A DNA stretch of 64,000 bases from an uncultured Myxococcales bacterium (GTDB taxonomy: Bacteria > Myxococcota_A > UBA9042): contig CAIYBN010000054.1 in assembly GCA_903924465.1 (NCBI GenBank), forward strand, positions 1 to 64,000. The letters run 5' to 3'. Made by a program: the position numbers and the translations under genes. Positions within the stretch are counted from its first letter, which is position 1. Every line of letters starts with the position of its first letter. The notes beneath the pieces are model-generated. The model worked only from the letters and a program-made list of their open reading frames with translations, was not told the origin of the DNA and ran no database searches. Below are positions 9,412 through 18,383 of the stretch, piece by piece.

Positions 9412-11760
9412 CTATTTGGTGGTCGTCGCGGCCGTAAAGCCGAGATTTGCACCGTAGTTGATCTCAATCGCGTCGCCTTCGTGTGGCACTTCCGTGAAGT
9501 AGATCGCGTCGCTGTATGCGTGACAGAGGCCGTCAATGCACACAAGGCCGGTCACACAATCGCGAATCGTCTTGCAAGGTTGTGACTCGCCTTCGATTTG
9601 CTTGGAGCTCGCGCGGCAATCCGGCGACGCCTGCAGATAGAACCGGTCGACCGTGCGATCGGTCGCGTCCGCCGTGTAATCCAGCGTCGTGGTCACGGGC
9701 GCGCCAGTCGAGTCCGTGCGCGTGCGCTTGACCTCCAGGACCGGCAAATTCGTCGTTGGATCGCGATCCGGCGGGTAGGGCAAACACACCTTGACGATGC
9801 GTTTCAGGATCGTCGATGCGATGCCGTTGAGCGGCGCGCTGAAGTTCGAACCGGCGCAGATGTTGGCGAAGATGCCGTTTTCGCGGAACGCGTTGACCAT
9901 CTCGATGTAGCGCGAGCCATAGCCGGACTGGCCTTTTGCGCCTGCGCAGACATACGGCGCCTGTTTGGCCGCAGCATTGCGCCGCAAGGCCTTGAAAAAC
10001 ACAGCAGTATCGAGGGCTTTCTGCGCCTCATCGGGAATCGGCTCGCCATACGCGTCAAGCACGAGCTTGCCATCCTGGTAGAGTTGCGCGTCAGAATCGC
10101 CTGAAATCGCTGCGAAAATCACGTGTGCGGGATCCGCCTTCAACGACTTGAACCGGTTCACGAAGTCGGAGACGGGCGCGAAACGCGCATCGACGGCCCG
10201 GTTCGCCTGCACATTGATTTCCGCCGCGGCCAGACAGGCCGTATCGGTCGGCGCGCAATCAGACGGGCACTTGTAGTCGTCCGGGTTCTTCGGCGGCGTG
10301 AGCGTTGCCTGCTTGGATTTCACGTACAGGCAATTGCCCTCGTTCAGCCGACGATTCCCGCCGACCGCGTCGCCCAGCCGCTGGCAGATATTCCAGTCTT
10401 CGGTCGGAAGCAGCGCCTTGAGGGCCGCCTTTTCGTCTTCCGTGCCATTGGCGAGGGACAGCTTCAGGTCCACCGAGCAATCGTCGTCGTCCGATACCAC
10501 GACGACAACCAGATAGGCATCATCGCGGACCAACTGCGCAAACTGGCAATTCGGATTCTTCACGGGGAGACCGCTGCCATCCACCTGCGGATTGCCATTG
10601 TCATCCAGCAGATACGGGCCGCCGGGGCAGTTTGCCCCCGTCGGATCGAGAGCGGTCCAGGCCGAGCGCAAGCCGCCTTCAAAGCCGGACTGCTGCGAGG
10701 ACGCCGCGCCAACCGTTGCGATGCAATGGAACAGATTCAGCTGGTCGTTGTTCAGCACCGATGGCAAGTACGGCGTGCAGGTCTTCGTGCCGCTGTGGTC
10801 GACGCAATGCGAGAGCGCGGGGCAGGTGTCGTCGGTCTCGCACGCCGGCCCGTCGGTCCGCGTCGGATCCGGGCAGTCCTTGGTGTTGGGCGGGAACATG
10901 CAACCCCAGTACTTGGGATCACTTTGCGGACCACCGGGGGCATAGCAGACTGCCGCAGAATCCTTGAACAAATCCTTGCACTCTTGGTCCGTAGTGCAGT
11001 GCCGCTGGCAGTACGAGTTCACGGAGCCGTTGTCGTTGGTCACGAGCGACAGGCTGCTCGGCTGCACGCAGCGCCATTCGTTGGTCGAAGCCGCGTCCTT
11101 GAGCGTCGATTCGTAGTGTTTCAGGACGTCACCATAGACGGGACCGGCGTGCTGGGGCTTGCCGTTGCTGTCCGTGGCTGGATCGTCCGCGTCAAGGTTC
11201 AGCAGCGACGTCGCCGGCGGCTGGTAATTCTTGCCCGCCGTGAACTGGAAGTTGAAGCCATCCCGGCATTGCGGGCTGGGTGTCGTCATGCTGTCCGCCG
11301 ACGGGTCCGCGGACAGGTCGGTAAAGCACGGCGCGCGATAGTGCTCGATGCAGTTGGGCGGAAAAGTTGTCGCCGCGGTATGGTTGAACTCACCGATTTT
11401 CTTCACGGAAACGCCGGTCATCGACGGCAAGTCGGCAACCTGCTGCACCGTCACGACGGCCATCTGCGCATCGACCTGGCCCAGCGCCTGGAGGTTCTTG
11501 ATGAAGTCGTCAAAGCCCTGCGCCAGAATTCGCTGCTGTTTGCACATCGACGTCGAGTGATCGATGACCCACAAAAAGTCCAATTTGACCGGAGCGTTAT
11601 GGGACAGGTTGCTGGTGACCCGCGCGCCAAAGCTGTCCAGCAGGCTGTGGACCGGATAGTCGTTGCAGCCCGAAGCGAGCAGCACCAACAGGCCAGCCGC
11701 CACCACGCGTCTCGGGTTGGAGTCACGATTCCAGAGTAGCGGTTGCGAGGTCTTGCTCAT
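9412..11760 (-). CDS. von Willebrand factor A-domain lipoprotein
   Basis: ATG 11758-11760 gives a good lipoprotein signal with basic n-region NPRR, hydrophobic VVAAGLLVLL and lipobox ASGC (Cys32). A longer start at 11844 would only lengthen the n-region. The mature part (total 782 residues) opens with a vWA fold: strand LDFLWVIDHSTSM contains the MIDAS residues DxSxS (Asp67, Ser69, Ser71), and a later strand carries VVVVSDDDDC. The body is Cys-rich with many short Cys pairs, suggesting disulfide-stabilised insertions. vWA domains bind ligands through a bound divalent metal, so adhesion or assembly of a surface complex is likely. It is the first gene of the apparent operon: 34 bases separate it from the giant Cys-rich gene downstream. 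Confidence 0.85.
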   Translation of the reverse strand: MSKTSQPLLWNRDSNPRRVVAAGLLVLLASGCNDYPVHSLLDSFGARVTSNLSHNAPVKLDFLWVIDHSTSMCKQQRILAQGFDDFIKNLQALGQVDAQMAVVTVQQVADLPSMTGVSVKKIGEFNHTAATTFPPNCIEHYRAPCFTDLSADPSADSMTTPSPQCRDGFNFQFTAGKNYQPPATSLLNLDADDPATDSNGKPQHAGPVYGDVLKHYESTLKDAASTNEWRCVQPSSLSLVTNDNGSVNSYCQRHCTTDQECKDLFKDSAAVCYAPGGPQSDPKYWGCMFPPNTKDCPDPTRTDGPACETDDTCPALSHCVDHSGTKTCTPYLPSVLNNDQLNLFHCIATVGAASSQQSGFEGGLRSAWTALDPTGANCPGGPYLLDDNGNPQVDGSGLPVKNPNCQFAQLVRDDAYLVVVVVSDDDDCSVDLKLSLANGTEDEKAALKALLPTEDWNICQRLGDAVGGNRRLNEGNCLYVKSKQATLTPPKNPDDYKCPSDCAPTDTACLAAAEINVQANRAVDARFAPVSDFVNRFKSLKADPAHVIFAAISGDSDAQLYQDGKLVLDAYGEPIPDEAQKALDTAVFFKALRRNAAAKQAPYVCAGAKGQSGYGSRYIEMVNAFRENGIFANICAGSNFSAPLNGIASTILKRIVKVCLPYPPDRDPTTNLPVLEVKRTRTDSTGAPVTTTLDYTADATDRTVDRFYLQASPDCRASSKQIEGESQPCKTIRDCVTGLVCIDGLCHAYSDAIYFTEVPHEGDAIEINYGANLGFTAATTTK

Positions 11761-11890
11761 GCCTACCGTCTTGTTCTCGCCGTCGAAAAGCCATCGCGTC
11801 ACACTTCGCTGCTGACGAATGGACGTCCGCAGCGTGTGCCACAACCCTCCGACTCTACCACGGCCGACACTTCAAAGCTACACATCCCGT

Positions 11891-11968
11891 CCCAAACGGA
11901 ACCCCAAGTTTGGTCTGGGAGAACGGTTGCATTTCCGACTGGATCTCGGTCGCGCGCCTGCGGTCAGC
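11891..11968. repeat. Intergenic repeat, copy C (shortened)
   Basis: A third, internally deleted relative of 2190-2295 and 25011-25118. It keeps the opening hairpin (CCAAAC 11892-11897 with GTTTGG 11908-11913), the core GGTTGCATTTCCGACTGG and the closing GATCTC..CGGTCAGC, and stops three bases before the stop codon of the Lgt-like gene (11972-11974). The middle block found in the other copies is missing. Homology is weaker than between the other two copies, but the position is the same. Confidence 0.4.
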
Positions 11969-11971
11969 GTG

Positions 11972-12715
11972 CTAGGCGGGTTCCGCCGGCGCCGGCCGCG
12001 AGACATACCAGAGCACCGCGCCGATGCCCAAACCCAGCACGCAGACGCAAATCGCCGTAAGATTTGCGGTTTGCAGCAGCTGATCGGTCCTGTCGACCCG
12101 CAGAAACTCCAGGAGCAGGCGGCCACTGGCGAAGAGCAGTGTGGCCCAGGCGGCCAAACGCCCTGGAGGCGGCGAGCGGCGCATCAAGGCGCGGGCGAAG
12201 AACAGCAGCGCGAGGCAGAACAGCCATTCCAGCAGGCCGATATCCAGGCGCGCACCGTGCGGAAATGCCACGGCGAAGGGCAGCGTCGACAGGCGGCCCG
12301 GGTGATCGTGCGCCAGCACGCAACCGAAGCGCACGAGCGGCCAACCGTGCAGGAATCCCCACGCGGCGGCATCGATGACGATGGGCAAGTCCAGTCCCCA
12401 ACGCCAGCTCAGCAGCAGCCCGACGATGCCGCCGCCCAGCAGCGCGCCAAGCGACGATTGCGGCAACGTGACGTGCCAAAGCGGCTCGGACGAGCCCGTG
12501 ATCAGGACCGCTGCGACGTGGCCGACGATCACCGCGGCGGTGAGAATCGCAAACCCCATCAGATCGGACTCGACCGGCATCACGCCCAAATAGCGTTGCA
12601 GCCAGCGAGTGAAGGCAAGGTGGCCGACGGCAATTCCGGCGATGGCAAGCACCCCTTGGGTCGGAATCAGCACTCCGAGAATCGTAATGGCGCTGGCGTC
12701 AAACCATGGAATCAT
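11972..12715 (-). CDS. Diverged prolipoprotein diacylglyceryl transferase-like membrane protein
   Basis: A 247-residue protein with about seven hydrophobic segments spread over its length, in the pattern of Lgt, the inner-membrane enzyme that adds diacylglycerol to lipoprotein cysteines. Recognisable Lgt-like pieces are SSLGALLGGG (the HxGG..GG loop region, but with Ser where active Lgt has His) and VRFGCVLAHDHPGR (the RxGNFxN..GR signature with Arg and Gly kept but Asn replaced by Cys). These substitutions suggest either altered substrate specificity or a different reaction; the main Lgt of the cell is probably elsewhere. It lies between the big lipoprotein operon and the divergent mobA-fdhD gene, 48 bases from the latter's start. 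Copy C of the repeat follows its stop. Confidence 0.7.
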   Translation of the reverse strand: MIPWFDASAITILGVLIPTQGVLAIAGIAVGHLAFTRWLQRYLGVMPVESDLMGFAILTAAVIVGHVAAVLITGSSEPLWHVTLPQSSLGALLGGGIVGLLLSWRWGLDLPIVIDAAAWGFLHGWPLVRFGCVLAHDHPGRLSTLPFAVAFPHGARLDIGLLEWLFCLALLFFARALMRRSPPPGRLAAWATLLFASGRLLLEFLRVDRTDQLLQTANLTAICVCVLGLGIGAVLWYVSRPAPAEPA

Positions 12716-12763
12716 GTGTCATGTGTATCACAGCGCGGGCGCCTTGCGCGATGGAGCCGGAAA

Positions 12764-14152
12764 ATGAACTTGCCTGCGGATCGTCCGGAACGCCCACCGT
12801 GGCCGCTCTACGTGCTCGCCGGTGGCCAGGCGCGGCGATTTGGCGCGAACAAAGCGCTCGCGATGTTGGATGGCAAGCCAATGATCTCGCACGTGATTGC
12901 CATGTTCGACCACCTTGCGGTGGCGGTCTGGGCGGTGGTCGATCGTCCGGAGCGTCTGGTGCCCTGCGATGTCCCGATTGTGGTCGATACGACGCCCGGC
13001 GCGGGCCCGGCGCACGCATTGCGGACGGCGCTGCGGCACCGTGGTGAGGGCTGGCTTTGGCTCGCGCCCTGCGACGTGCTGGGTATTGAAACGCAGTGGC
13101 TACAAGGGCTTGCAGAGCGCGCGCGTCCCGGCGTGCGGGCGGTTGCTTGGCGCGATCTCCGCTGGCAGCCGTTGCCGAGCCTGTGGCACACCGATGCGCT
13201 GCCGCTCGTGGAAGCGGCGCTGGCCCGCGGTGAGGACGCGCTCTGGCAGTTGCTGGACGCCGTTTCTGCAGACGCCGTGCCCCTGCCGGCCCACTGGTCA
13301 CGCGTTCGGCGCATCGACACCCAGGACGCGCTGCGAGCCGTGCAGCACGAGCGCCAAGCCATCCAACTGTTGGAAATTCTGCAGGTGCGAGGCCCCTTGG
13401 CGACACGCGGTCTGGACGCTTTGGCGGTGGAGGCGCCGCTGCAGATGGCCGTGGCGCGTGGGCCACTCTCGCGCAACTTGGGGATTACGCTCCGGACGCC
13501 CGGCGATGATGTCGAACTGGCTGTCGGGCTTGCGTTTTCCGAGGAAGCGATCGTGGCACCAACGGACATCGAGCGGACCGAATGCACGGCGGATAACGTG
13601 ACACTGCACCTCGGCGCGCACGCACCGCCGCCAGTGGATCGCAATCCGCGCATGCGCGTCACGAGCGCGGCGTGCGGCGCGTGTGGCAAATCGGAGCTCG
13701 ACGTCACTCAGGTGACCTCGCACGTCGCGTCTGGGCGTCAGATCGTCGCGCTGCGCCTGCTCCAGACCCTTCCGGATCTGCTGCGTCAACGGCAAGTGGC
13801 TTTCACGGCGACTGGCGCGCTCCACGCGGCGGGCCTGTTCACGTGGCGAGGCGAACCGCTGGAGGTGCGCGAAGATGTCGGCCGGCACAACGCTTTGGAC
13901 AAGCTGATCGGTGCGGCGTTCCTGGCCGGCCGGTTGCCCTTGCACGACCACATCCTGGTGGTGAGCGGCCGCGTTGCGTTCGAACTTGTGCAGAAGGCCG
14001 CCCTGGCGGGAATTCCGCTGATGGTCGCGGTCGGTGCGCCCTCGTCGCTGGCGGTGGAGGTTGCGGAGCGCGCGGGAATGACGCTCCTGGGCTTCGTGCG
14101 GCCGGATCGGGCGAATGTGTACACGCATCCCGAACGGGTGGCTCTGGACTGA
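12764..14152 (+). CDS. MobA-FdhD fusion protein (Mo cofactor and formate dehydrogenase maturation)
   Basis: GGAG (12753-12756) is 7 bases before ATG 12764, giving 462 residues. The N-terminal half (about 1-190) is MobA-like: LAGGQARRFGANKALAMLDG is the GTP-binding signature of the guanylyltransferase that turns Mo-molybdopterin into the bis-MGD form, and PCDV (about 105) fits the metal-binding site. The C-terminal half (about 205-462) is FdhD: AACGACGK carries the paired cysteines that relay sulfur from IscS, followed by FTATGALHAAGLF and REDVGRHNALDKLIG, which bind the cofactor. FdhD sulfurates bis-MGD for formate dehydrogenase. Fusing the two would couple cofactor nucleotide attachment to sulfuration. 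No formate dehydrogenase gene lies in this window. The gene converges on the kinase gene, ten bases apart. Confidence 0.9.
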   Translation: MNLPADRPERPPWPLYVLAGGQARRFGANKALAMLDGKPMISHVIAMFDHLAVAVWAVVDRPERLVPCDVPIVVDTTPGAGPAHALRTALRHRGEGWLWLAPCDVLGIETQWLQGLAERARPGVRAVAWRDLRWQPLPSLWHTDALPLVEAALARGEDALWQLLDAVSADAVPLPAHWSRVRRIDTQDALRAVQHERQAIQLLEILQVRGPLATRGLDALAVEAPLQMAVARGPLSRNLGITLRTPGDDVELAVGLAFSEEAIVAPTDIERTECTADNVTLHLGAHAPPPVDRNPRMRVTSAACGACGKSELDVTQVTSHVASGRQIVALRLLQTLPDLLRQRQVAFTATGALHAAGLFTWRGEPLEVREDVGRHNALDKLIGAAFLAGRLPLHDHILVVSGRVAFELVQKAALAGIPLMVAVGAPSSLAVEVAERAGMTLLGFVRPDRANVYTHPERVALD

Positions 14153-14161
14153 CGCCCGCCG

Positions 14162-15490
14162 TCATTCTCGCGCGATCAACGCCGCCAACGTGCCGAGGAC
14201 AATCGCCAGCAGCCAGACCAGCGTTGTCGCCGCCAGCAGCCCGAGACTCGCGGGCTTGGAACCGTCATCTACGGCGGAAAGATGCCTCGGGGCGGGCAGC
14301 ACGACGTCTGGCATCTGCCAGTCGTCCGGCGGCTGCGGATGGGCAATGGGCGGCAGGGACGGCTTGAGCAACTGCGGTGGCATCGCCGTGGGCGGACCGA
14401 CCGGTTGCGCTGGCGCCATCGCCCGCAGCGGCGGCGTCAGGTGAGGCCGCGTCATTTCCACCTGCTGCGGCAGCGACGCTTTGTCGACGGCAGCCTGCAC
14501 TCGGTGCGAGGAATACCAGCGGCGCTCGCCAGTCCCTGACGAGGTTTCCGGCGGGCGATCGTCCGGCACCTGATTCTGGTCCCGCAGCCATGCACCGAAC
14601 GCGTCGCGATCCGCGCGCAGCCCACACGTGTCCATTGCCGCCAGCAGGGCTTCGCGCAACGCCCGGCCGCTCTGGTAGCGCGCGTTCAAATCAGGCGCCA
14701 ACGCAGTCGTGACGACTTGGCGCAGCGGTGCGGGAATCTTCAATTCCGCGTCGCTCGGCCAGTGCCATCGTCCCGCCGCGACCGTATCGAGCAGGTGCAA
14801 CGCGTCATCGTCGTCATACAGGGGCTGCGTGCACAACGTCTCGTACAGCAGGATCCCGACGGCGAACAGGTCGCTGCGGTGATCGACCGTTTCCCCGCGC
14901 GCCTGCTCCGGACTCATGTAGTAAATTTTGCCCTTGATTGTCCCTGCTTGCGTCTCGCTCGTGCGCTGCCTCGCCCGCGCGATGCCAAAATCGCCGAGCT
15001 TGACTTCGCCCAGCCACGACAGCAGGACATTCTGCGGGCTCACGTCGCGGTGCACGATGCCCAACGGCTGCCCGTGTTCATCGCGCCGACTGTGGGCGTG
15101 ATCCAGCCCGGCCGCGACTTCTGCGGCGATATGGCAGGCATAGGCCTGCGGCAATGCCTGACCGCGGCTGTAGATGCGCTGCAGGAGTTGAAAAAGGTCT
15201 GTGCCATCGACCAGTTCGAACGCGATGTACCAACTGCCATCGACCTCGCCGGCGTCCAGAATCTGCACGATGTTTGGATGTGCCAGACGGCTCACAATCC
15301 GCGCTTCGTCGGCGATCATCCGCGTGAACCATTCGTCCTGGCTGTACTCGGGCAAGATGCGTTTGATGGCGACGGGACGCGAAAAGCCGCCCGGACCGTC
15401 GACCGTCGCGCGAAAGACTTCAGCCATCCCGCCGCGGCCAAGTCGCTGCTGTAGGAGGTATCGGCCAAACTGGCGGGGCAGGTCGTTCAT
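14162..15490 (-). CDS. Membrane-anchored Ser/Thr protein kinase
   Basis: A 442-residue Hanks-type kinase. The glycine loop is LGRGGMAEVF (about 17-26), the ATP-binding lysine is in VAIKR (Lys43), the catalytic loop is IVHRDVSPQN (His147, Asp149), the Mg loop is DFG (167-169), and the activation segment ends in YYMSPEQARGE. HRDVSPQN with Ser-Pro is typical of the large myxobacterial kinase family. Residues about 300-415 are a Pro-rich, probably disordered linker. A single hydrophobic helix near the C-terminus (LGLLAATTLVWLLAIVLG) is followed by only a few residues, so the kinase is probably tethered to the inner membrane with the catalytic domain in the cytoplasm and no extracellular sensor. 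It is transcribed divergently from the beta-oxidation fusion across 132 bases. Targets are unknown. Confidence 0.92.
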   Translation of the reverse strand: MNDLPRQFGRYLLQQRLGRGGMAEVFRATVDGPGGFSRPVAIKRILPEYSQDEWFTRMIADEARIVSRLAHPNIVQILDAGEVDGSWYIAFELVDGTDLFQLLQRIYSRGQALPQAYACHIAAEVAAGLDHAHSRRDEHGQPLGIVHRDVSPQNVLLSWLGEVKLGDFGIARARQRTSETQAGTIKGKIYYMSPEQARGETVDHRSDLFAVGILLYETLCTQPLYDDDDALHLLDTVAAGRWHWPSDAELKIPAPLRQVVTTALAPDLNARYQSGRALREALLAAMDTCGLRADRDAFGAWLRDQNQVPDDRPPETSSGTGERRWYSSHRVQAAVDKASLPQQVEMTRPHLTPPLRAMAPAQPVGPPTAMPPQLLKPSLPPIAHPQPPDDWQMPDVVLPAPRHLSAVDDGSKPASLGLLAATTLVWLLAIVLGTLAALIARE

Positions 15491-15622
15491 CGCCTTGCAG
15501 CATAGCCCGATGGGACGCAGGGTGAAACCGCCTTGCGACAGGTCTGTGACATCGCGGCTTGCGGTACCGCCTTGACCAACCTAGCATGCGTTCCGGTTCG
15601 CTTTCCCCACCCGAGGATTTCC

Positions 15623-17683
15623 ATGCCCGTCACTTTTGCCCACCGCACGATTTCCCACGTTGCCGTCATTGGTTCAGGCCAGATCGGTCCCGATATTGCG
15701 CTGCACTTTCTCAAAGTGCTCGATGCGACCCGCGTGACGGTGGTCGATGTCAGTGCGGCCGCGCTGGCGGCGGGGCAAGCCCGGACCTGGAAGAAGATCG
15801 ACAAAGGTGCGGAAACGGGCGCGTTCAAACCGGCGCAGGTTGAAGCGATGAAGGCATCGCTGACGTTCACCAGCGATTACAGCGCCATAGCTGGCGCGGA
15901 TCTGGTCGTGGAAGCGGCGACGGAAGACGAAGGCTTGAAAGGGCGCATCTTCGCGCAGGTGGAAGCGCTGGTCGCGCCGCATGCGATTCTGCTGTCCAAC
16001 AGCTCCCACCTGGAACCAGAACGCATCTTCGCGACGCTGAAGGACAAAAGCCGTGCCGCCGTCGCGCACTATTTCTTTCCGGCCGAGCGCAATCTGGTCG
16101 TGGAAATCGTTTCGGGCGAAGACACCGCTCCGGAAATTGCCGCTTGGCTGATGCTGTTTTACGAAGTGATTGGCAAGCTGCCCATCGCGGTCAAATCGCG
16201 GTATGGCTATGCCGCGGATCCCATTTTCGAGGGAATTTTCGAAGCGGCATGCCTGTGCGTCGAAGAAGGTCTGGGCACGGTCAAGGAAGTCGATTGGGCA
16301 GCGCGCGAGGCGCTCGGCATGACCGTCGGGCCGTTCACGGCGATGAACCTGACCGGCGGCAATCCGATTACGCAGCACGGGCTGGACACGATGTACCAGC
16401 GGTTTGCGACCCGGGAATGGTCGTCGCCGTGGTACAAATCGCCGAAGCTGCTGAACGATTTGCTGGCCGCAGAAGGTCCGGCGGGCAAATGGCAGACGGC
16501 CGGGCGCGGTGAGGTGGTGACGCTGTCGGCCGAGCAGAACCGTAAGATTGTCGACGCCTTGCGTGGCGCGTACCTCGGGCTGACCTTTGGCATCGTGGAT
16601 ACCGGCATCATCGCGCTGGGCGATTACGAACTGTGCCTGGAGACGGCGCTCGACCTGAAGGGCCCGTGTCGGCTGTCGAACGAGCTGGGCATCGAGAACG
16701 CGCTCAAGCTCGTGGAGCAGTACGCGGCGGGTCACGAAACGATGGCGGTGCCGCGGTCGCTGCGGTTGCAGGTGATCGCCGGCCTGACGTTTGAGCCGTC
16801 GCCGCTGGTGCTGGAAGATCGCCAAACGCCGGACGGCATCGTGCGGCTGATTCGCATCCGCCGGCCGAAGGTGTTGAACGCGCTGAACCACCTGACCTAC
16901 GAGAAGATTGCCGAAGCCGTCGCGGGCGTGCTCGGGGATCCACGGGTGACGGGCGCGGTGATTTCCGGTTACGGCGCCAAGGCGTTTGTCTCCGGCGCAG
17001 ACATTCACGCGCTGCACAAAATCCAGACGCCGGACGATGGCTATGCGATTGCCAAGCTCGCACAGGACGTGGAGCGGGTGATTGCGCTGAGTCCCAAGCC
17101 GATTGTCGCCGCGCTGAACGGTCTCGCGTTTGGCGGCGGTCTGGAGCTGGCGATGGCGTGCCACCAGCGCGTCGCGGTGGCCAAAGCGCGGGTGCTCTGT
17201 GGTCTGCCGGAAGTGAATCTCGGCATCATTCCGGCGGCCGGCGGCACGCAGCGTCTGCCGCGTCTGATTGGCATCGAGCGCGCGCAGGTGTTGCTGCGGA
17301 CCGGTGGCACGCTGAGCTCGGACGAAGCGCTGGCGACTGGGCTGGTCTCGGAACTGGCTGGCCCGGCGGAACTGCTGGAAGTGGCGGTGAACCGCGTGGC
17401 TGCACTGGCGGCCGGCGACATCGCTTGGACCCAGATTGACAGCGCGTCGATTACCGACGAGCAGGAGCCGCTGCCCGACGTCGACATCGGCCACCGTTCC
17501 AAGGCGGTTGACGCGCTGCTGTGCGAATCGATCGCCTGGGGCGCAGCGCATTCTCTGGACGAAGGCCTCGCGCATGAGCTGGACGTCTTCCGGCGCATTT
17601 GCACCCTGCGGGACATGCGCATTGGCGTGGATCATTTTGTCCAGAACGGCCCCAAGACGCCGGCGCCATTCGTCCACGGCTAG
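15623..17683 (+). CDS. 3-hydroxyacyl-CoA dehydrogenase / enoyl-CoA hydratase fusion
   Basis: GAGGA (15613-15617) precedes ATG 15623; the product is 686 residues. The N-terminal Rossmann domain has VAVIGSGQIG (about 13-22) for NAD and SNSSHLEPERI followed by AVAHYFFPAERN, the active-site His region of the dehydrogenase, then the C-terminal helical dehydrogenase domain to about 390. From about 395 on is a crotonase domain with NALNHLTYEKI, the oxyanion-hole segment SGADIHAL, and both catalytic glutamates in FGGGLELAM and GLPEVNLGIIPAAGGTQRLP. It therefore catalyses hydration of enoyl-CoA and oxidation of 3-hydroxyacyl-CoA in beta-oxidation or a related CoA pathway. The domain order (dehydrogenase first) is the reverse of FadB and matches archaeal-type bifunctional enzymes. 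An acyl-CoA dehydrogenase gene lies at 34.8-36.6 kb. Confidence 0.9.
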   Translation: MPVTFAHRTISHVAVIGSGQIGPDIALHFLKVLDATRVTVVDVSAAALAAGQARTWKKIDKGAETGAFKPAQVEAMKASLTFTSDYSAIAGADLVVEAATEDEGLKGRIFAQVEALVAPHAILLSNSSHLEPERIFATLKDKSRAAVAHYFFPAERNLVVEIVSGEDTAPEIAAWLMLFYEVIGKLPIAVKSRYGYAADPIFEGIFEAACLCVEEGLGTVKEVDWAAREALGMTVGPFTAMNLTGGNPITQHGLDTMYQRFATREWSSPWYKSPKLLNDLLAAEGPAGKWQTAGRGEVVTLSAEQNRKIVDALRGAYLGLTFGIVDTGIIALGDYELCLETALDLKGPCRLSNELGIENALKLVEQYAAGHETMAVPRSLRLQVIAGLTFEPSPLVLEDRQTPDGIVRLIRIRRPKVLNALNHLTYEKIAEAVAGVLGDPRVTGAVISGYGAKAFVSGADIHALHKIQTPDDGYAIAKLAQDVERVIALSPKPIVAALNGLAFGGGLELAMACHQRVAVAKARVLCGLPEVNLGIIPAAGGTQRLPRLIGIERAQVLLRTGGTLSSDEALATGLVSELAGPAELLEVAVNRVAALAAGDIAWTQIDSASITDEQEPLPDVDIGHRSKAVDALLCESIAWGAAHSLDEGLAHELDVFRRICTLRDMRIGVDHFVQNGPKTPAPFVHG

Positions 17684-18171
17684 CCGTACTGGATGTCGAC
17701 CACCACGTAGACGCGCTCGCCGCCGGGCGTTTGCACCTTGATTTCGTCGTCCAGGCCTTTGCCCAGCAGCGCTTGACCCATCGGCGAACGATGGCTGATC
17801 CGCGCGGTCGGCGCGTCGGTCTCATCCTCACCCACCAGCATCCACTGCTTCGTCTCGCCGTGCTCGTCCTCGACCTGCACCGTCGCGCCGAAGAACACGC
17901 GATCCCGCCGTGTTTGCTGGCGTGCGTCAACAATTTGCGCCGCATCCAGCCGCTGCTCCAGGAACCGCACCCGTCGGTCGATTTCCCGCAGCCGTTTCTT
18001 GCCGTAGATGTACTCCGCGTTTTCTGACCGGTCGCCTTGCGCCGCGGCCTCCGCCACTTCCTGGACGACGCGCGGCCGTTCCCGCTTCACCAAATGGCTA
18101 TGCTCCTGCCACAAGCGCTGGTGGCCCTCCGGCGTGATGTAGTTGGGAATTGGCGCTTTTGGCTGTTCCAT
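17680..18171 (-). CDS. greB: Transcription elongation factor GreB
   Basis: The frame opens further upstream, but ATG 18169-18171 has GAGG five bases before it and gives 163 residues, the usual GreA/GreB length. The N-terminal coiled coil (about 8-80) contains ITPEGHQRLWQEH, and RSENAEYIYGKKRLREIDRR holds the acidic tip residues (Glu and Asp region) that reach into the RNA polymerase secondary channel and trigger cleavage of backtracked RNA. The YIYGKKRLREID stretch distinguishes GreB from GreA. The C-terminal domain has VEDEHGE, ISHRSPMGQALLGK and a short beta tail. Its stop codon overlaps the stop of the converging fusion gene in a shared CTAG (17680-17683). The 5' side faces the large Cys-rich lipoprotein gene across about 210 bases that include an AT-rich stretch (18211-18240). 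Confidence 0.92.
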   Translation of the reverse strand: MEQPKAPIPNYITPEGHQRLWQEHSHLVKRERPRVVQEVAEAAAQGDRSENAEYIYGKKRLREIDRRVRFLEQRLDAAQIVDARQQTRRDRVFFGATVQVEDEHGETKQWMLVGEDETDAPTARISHRSPMGQALLGKGLDDEIKVQTPGGERVYVVVDIQYG

Positions 18172-18383
18172 TGCTGCCTCATTCACACAATGCCACGAAG
18201 CGATGCGTAACTGTAATATCTTGAAATAGCTAAACAAACTGGCGAGTGGTCTGACTGAGAAAATGTGCGCGCGCTATCGCCCCTTGACGCCATTTCGCAA
18301 CGAGCCAAACCTGTCATGCTATGGGATCGTTGCACGTGCAGCTAGCCCTGCCCAGAGGAAGGATGCCGATCGGGGTGCGCGAC

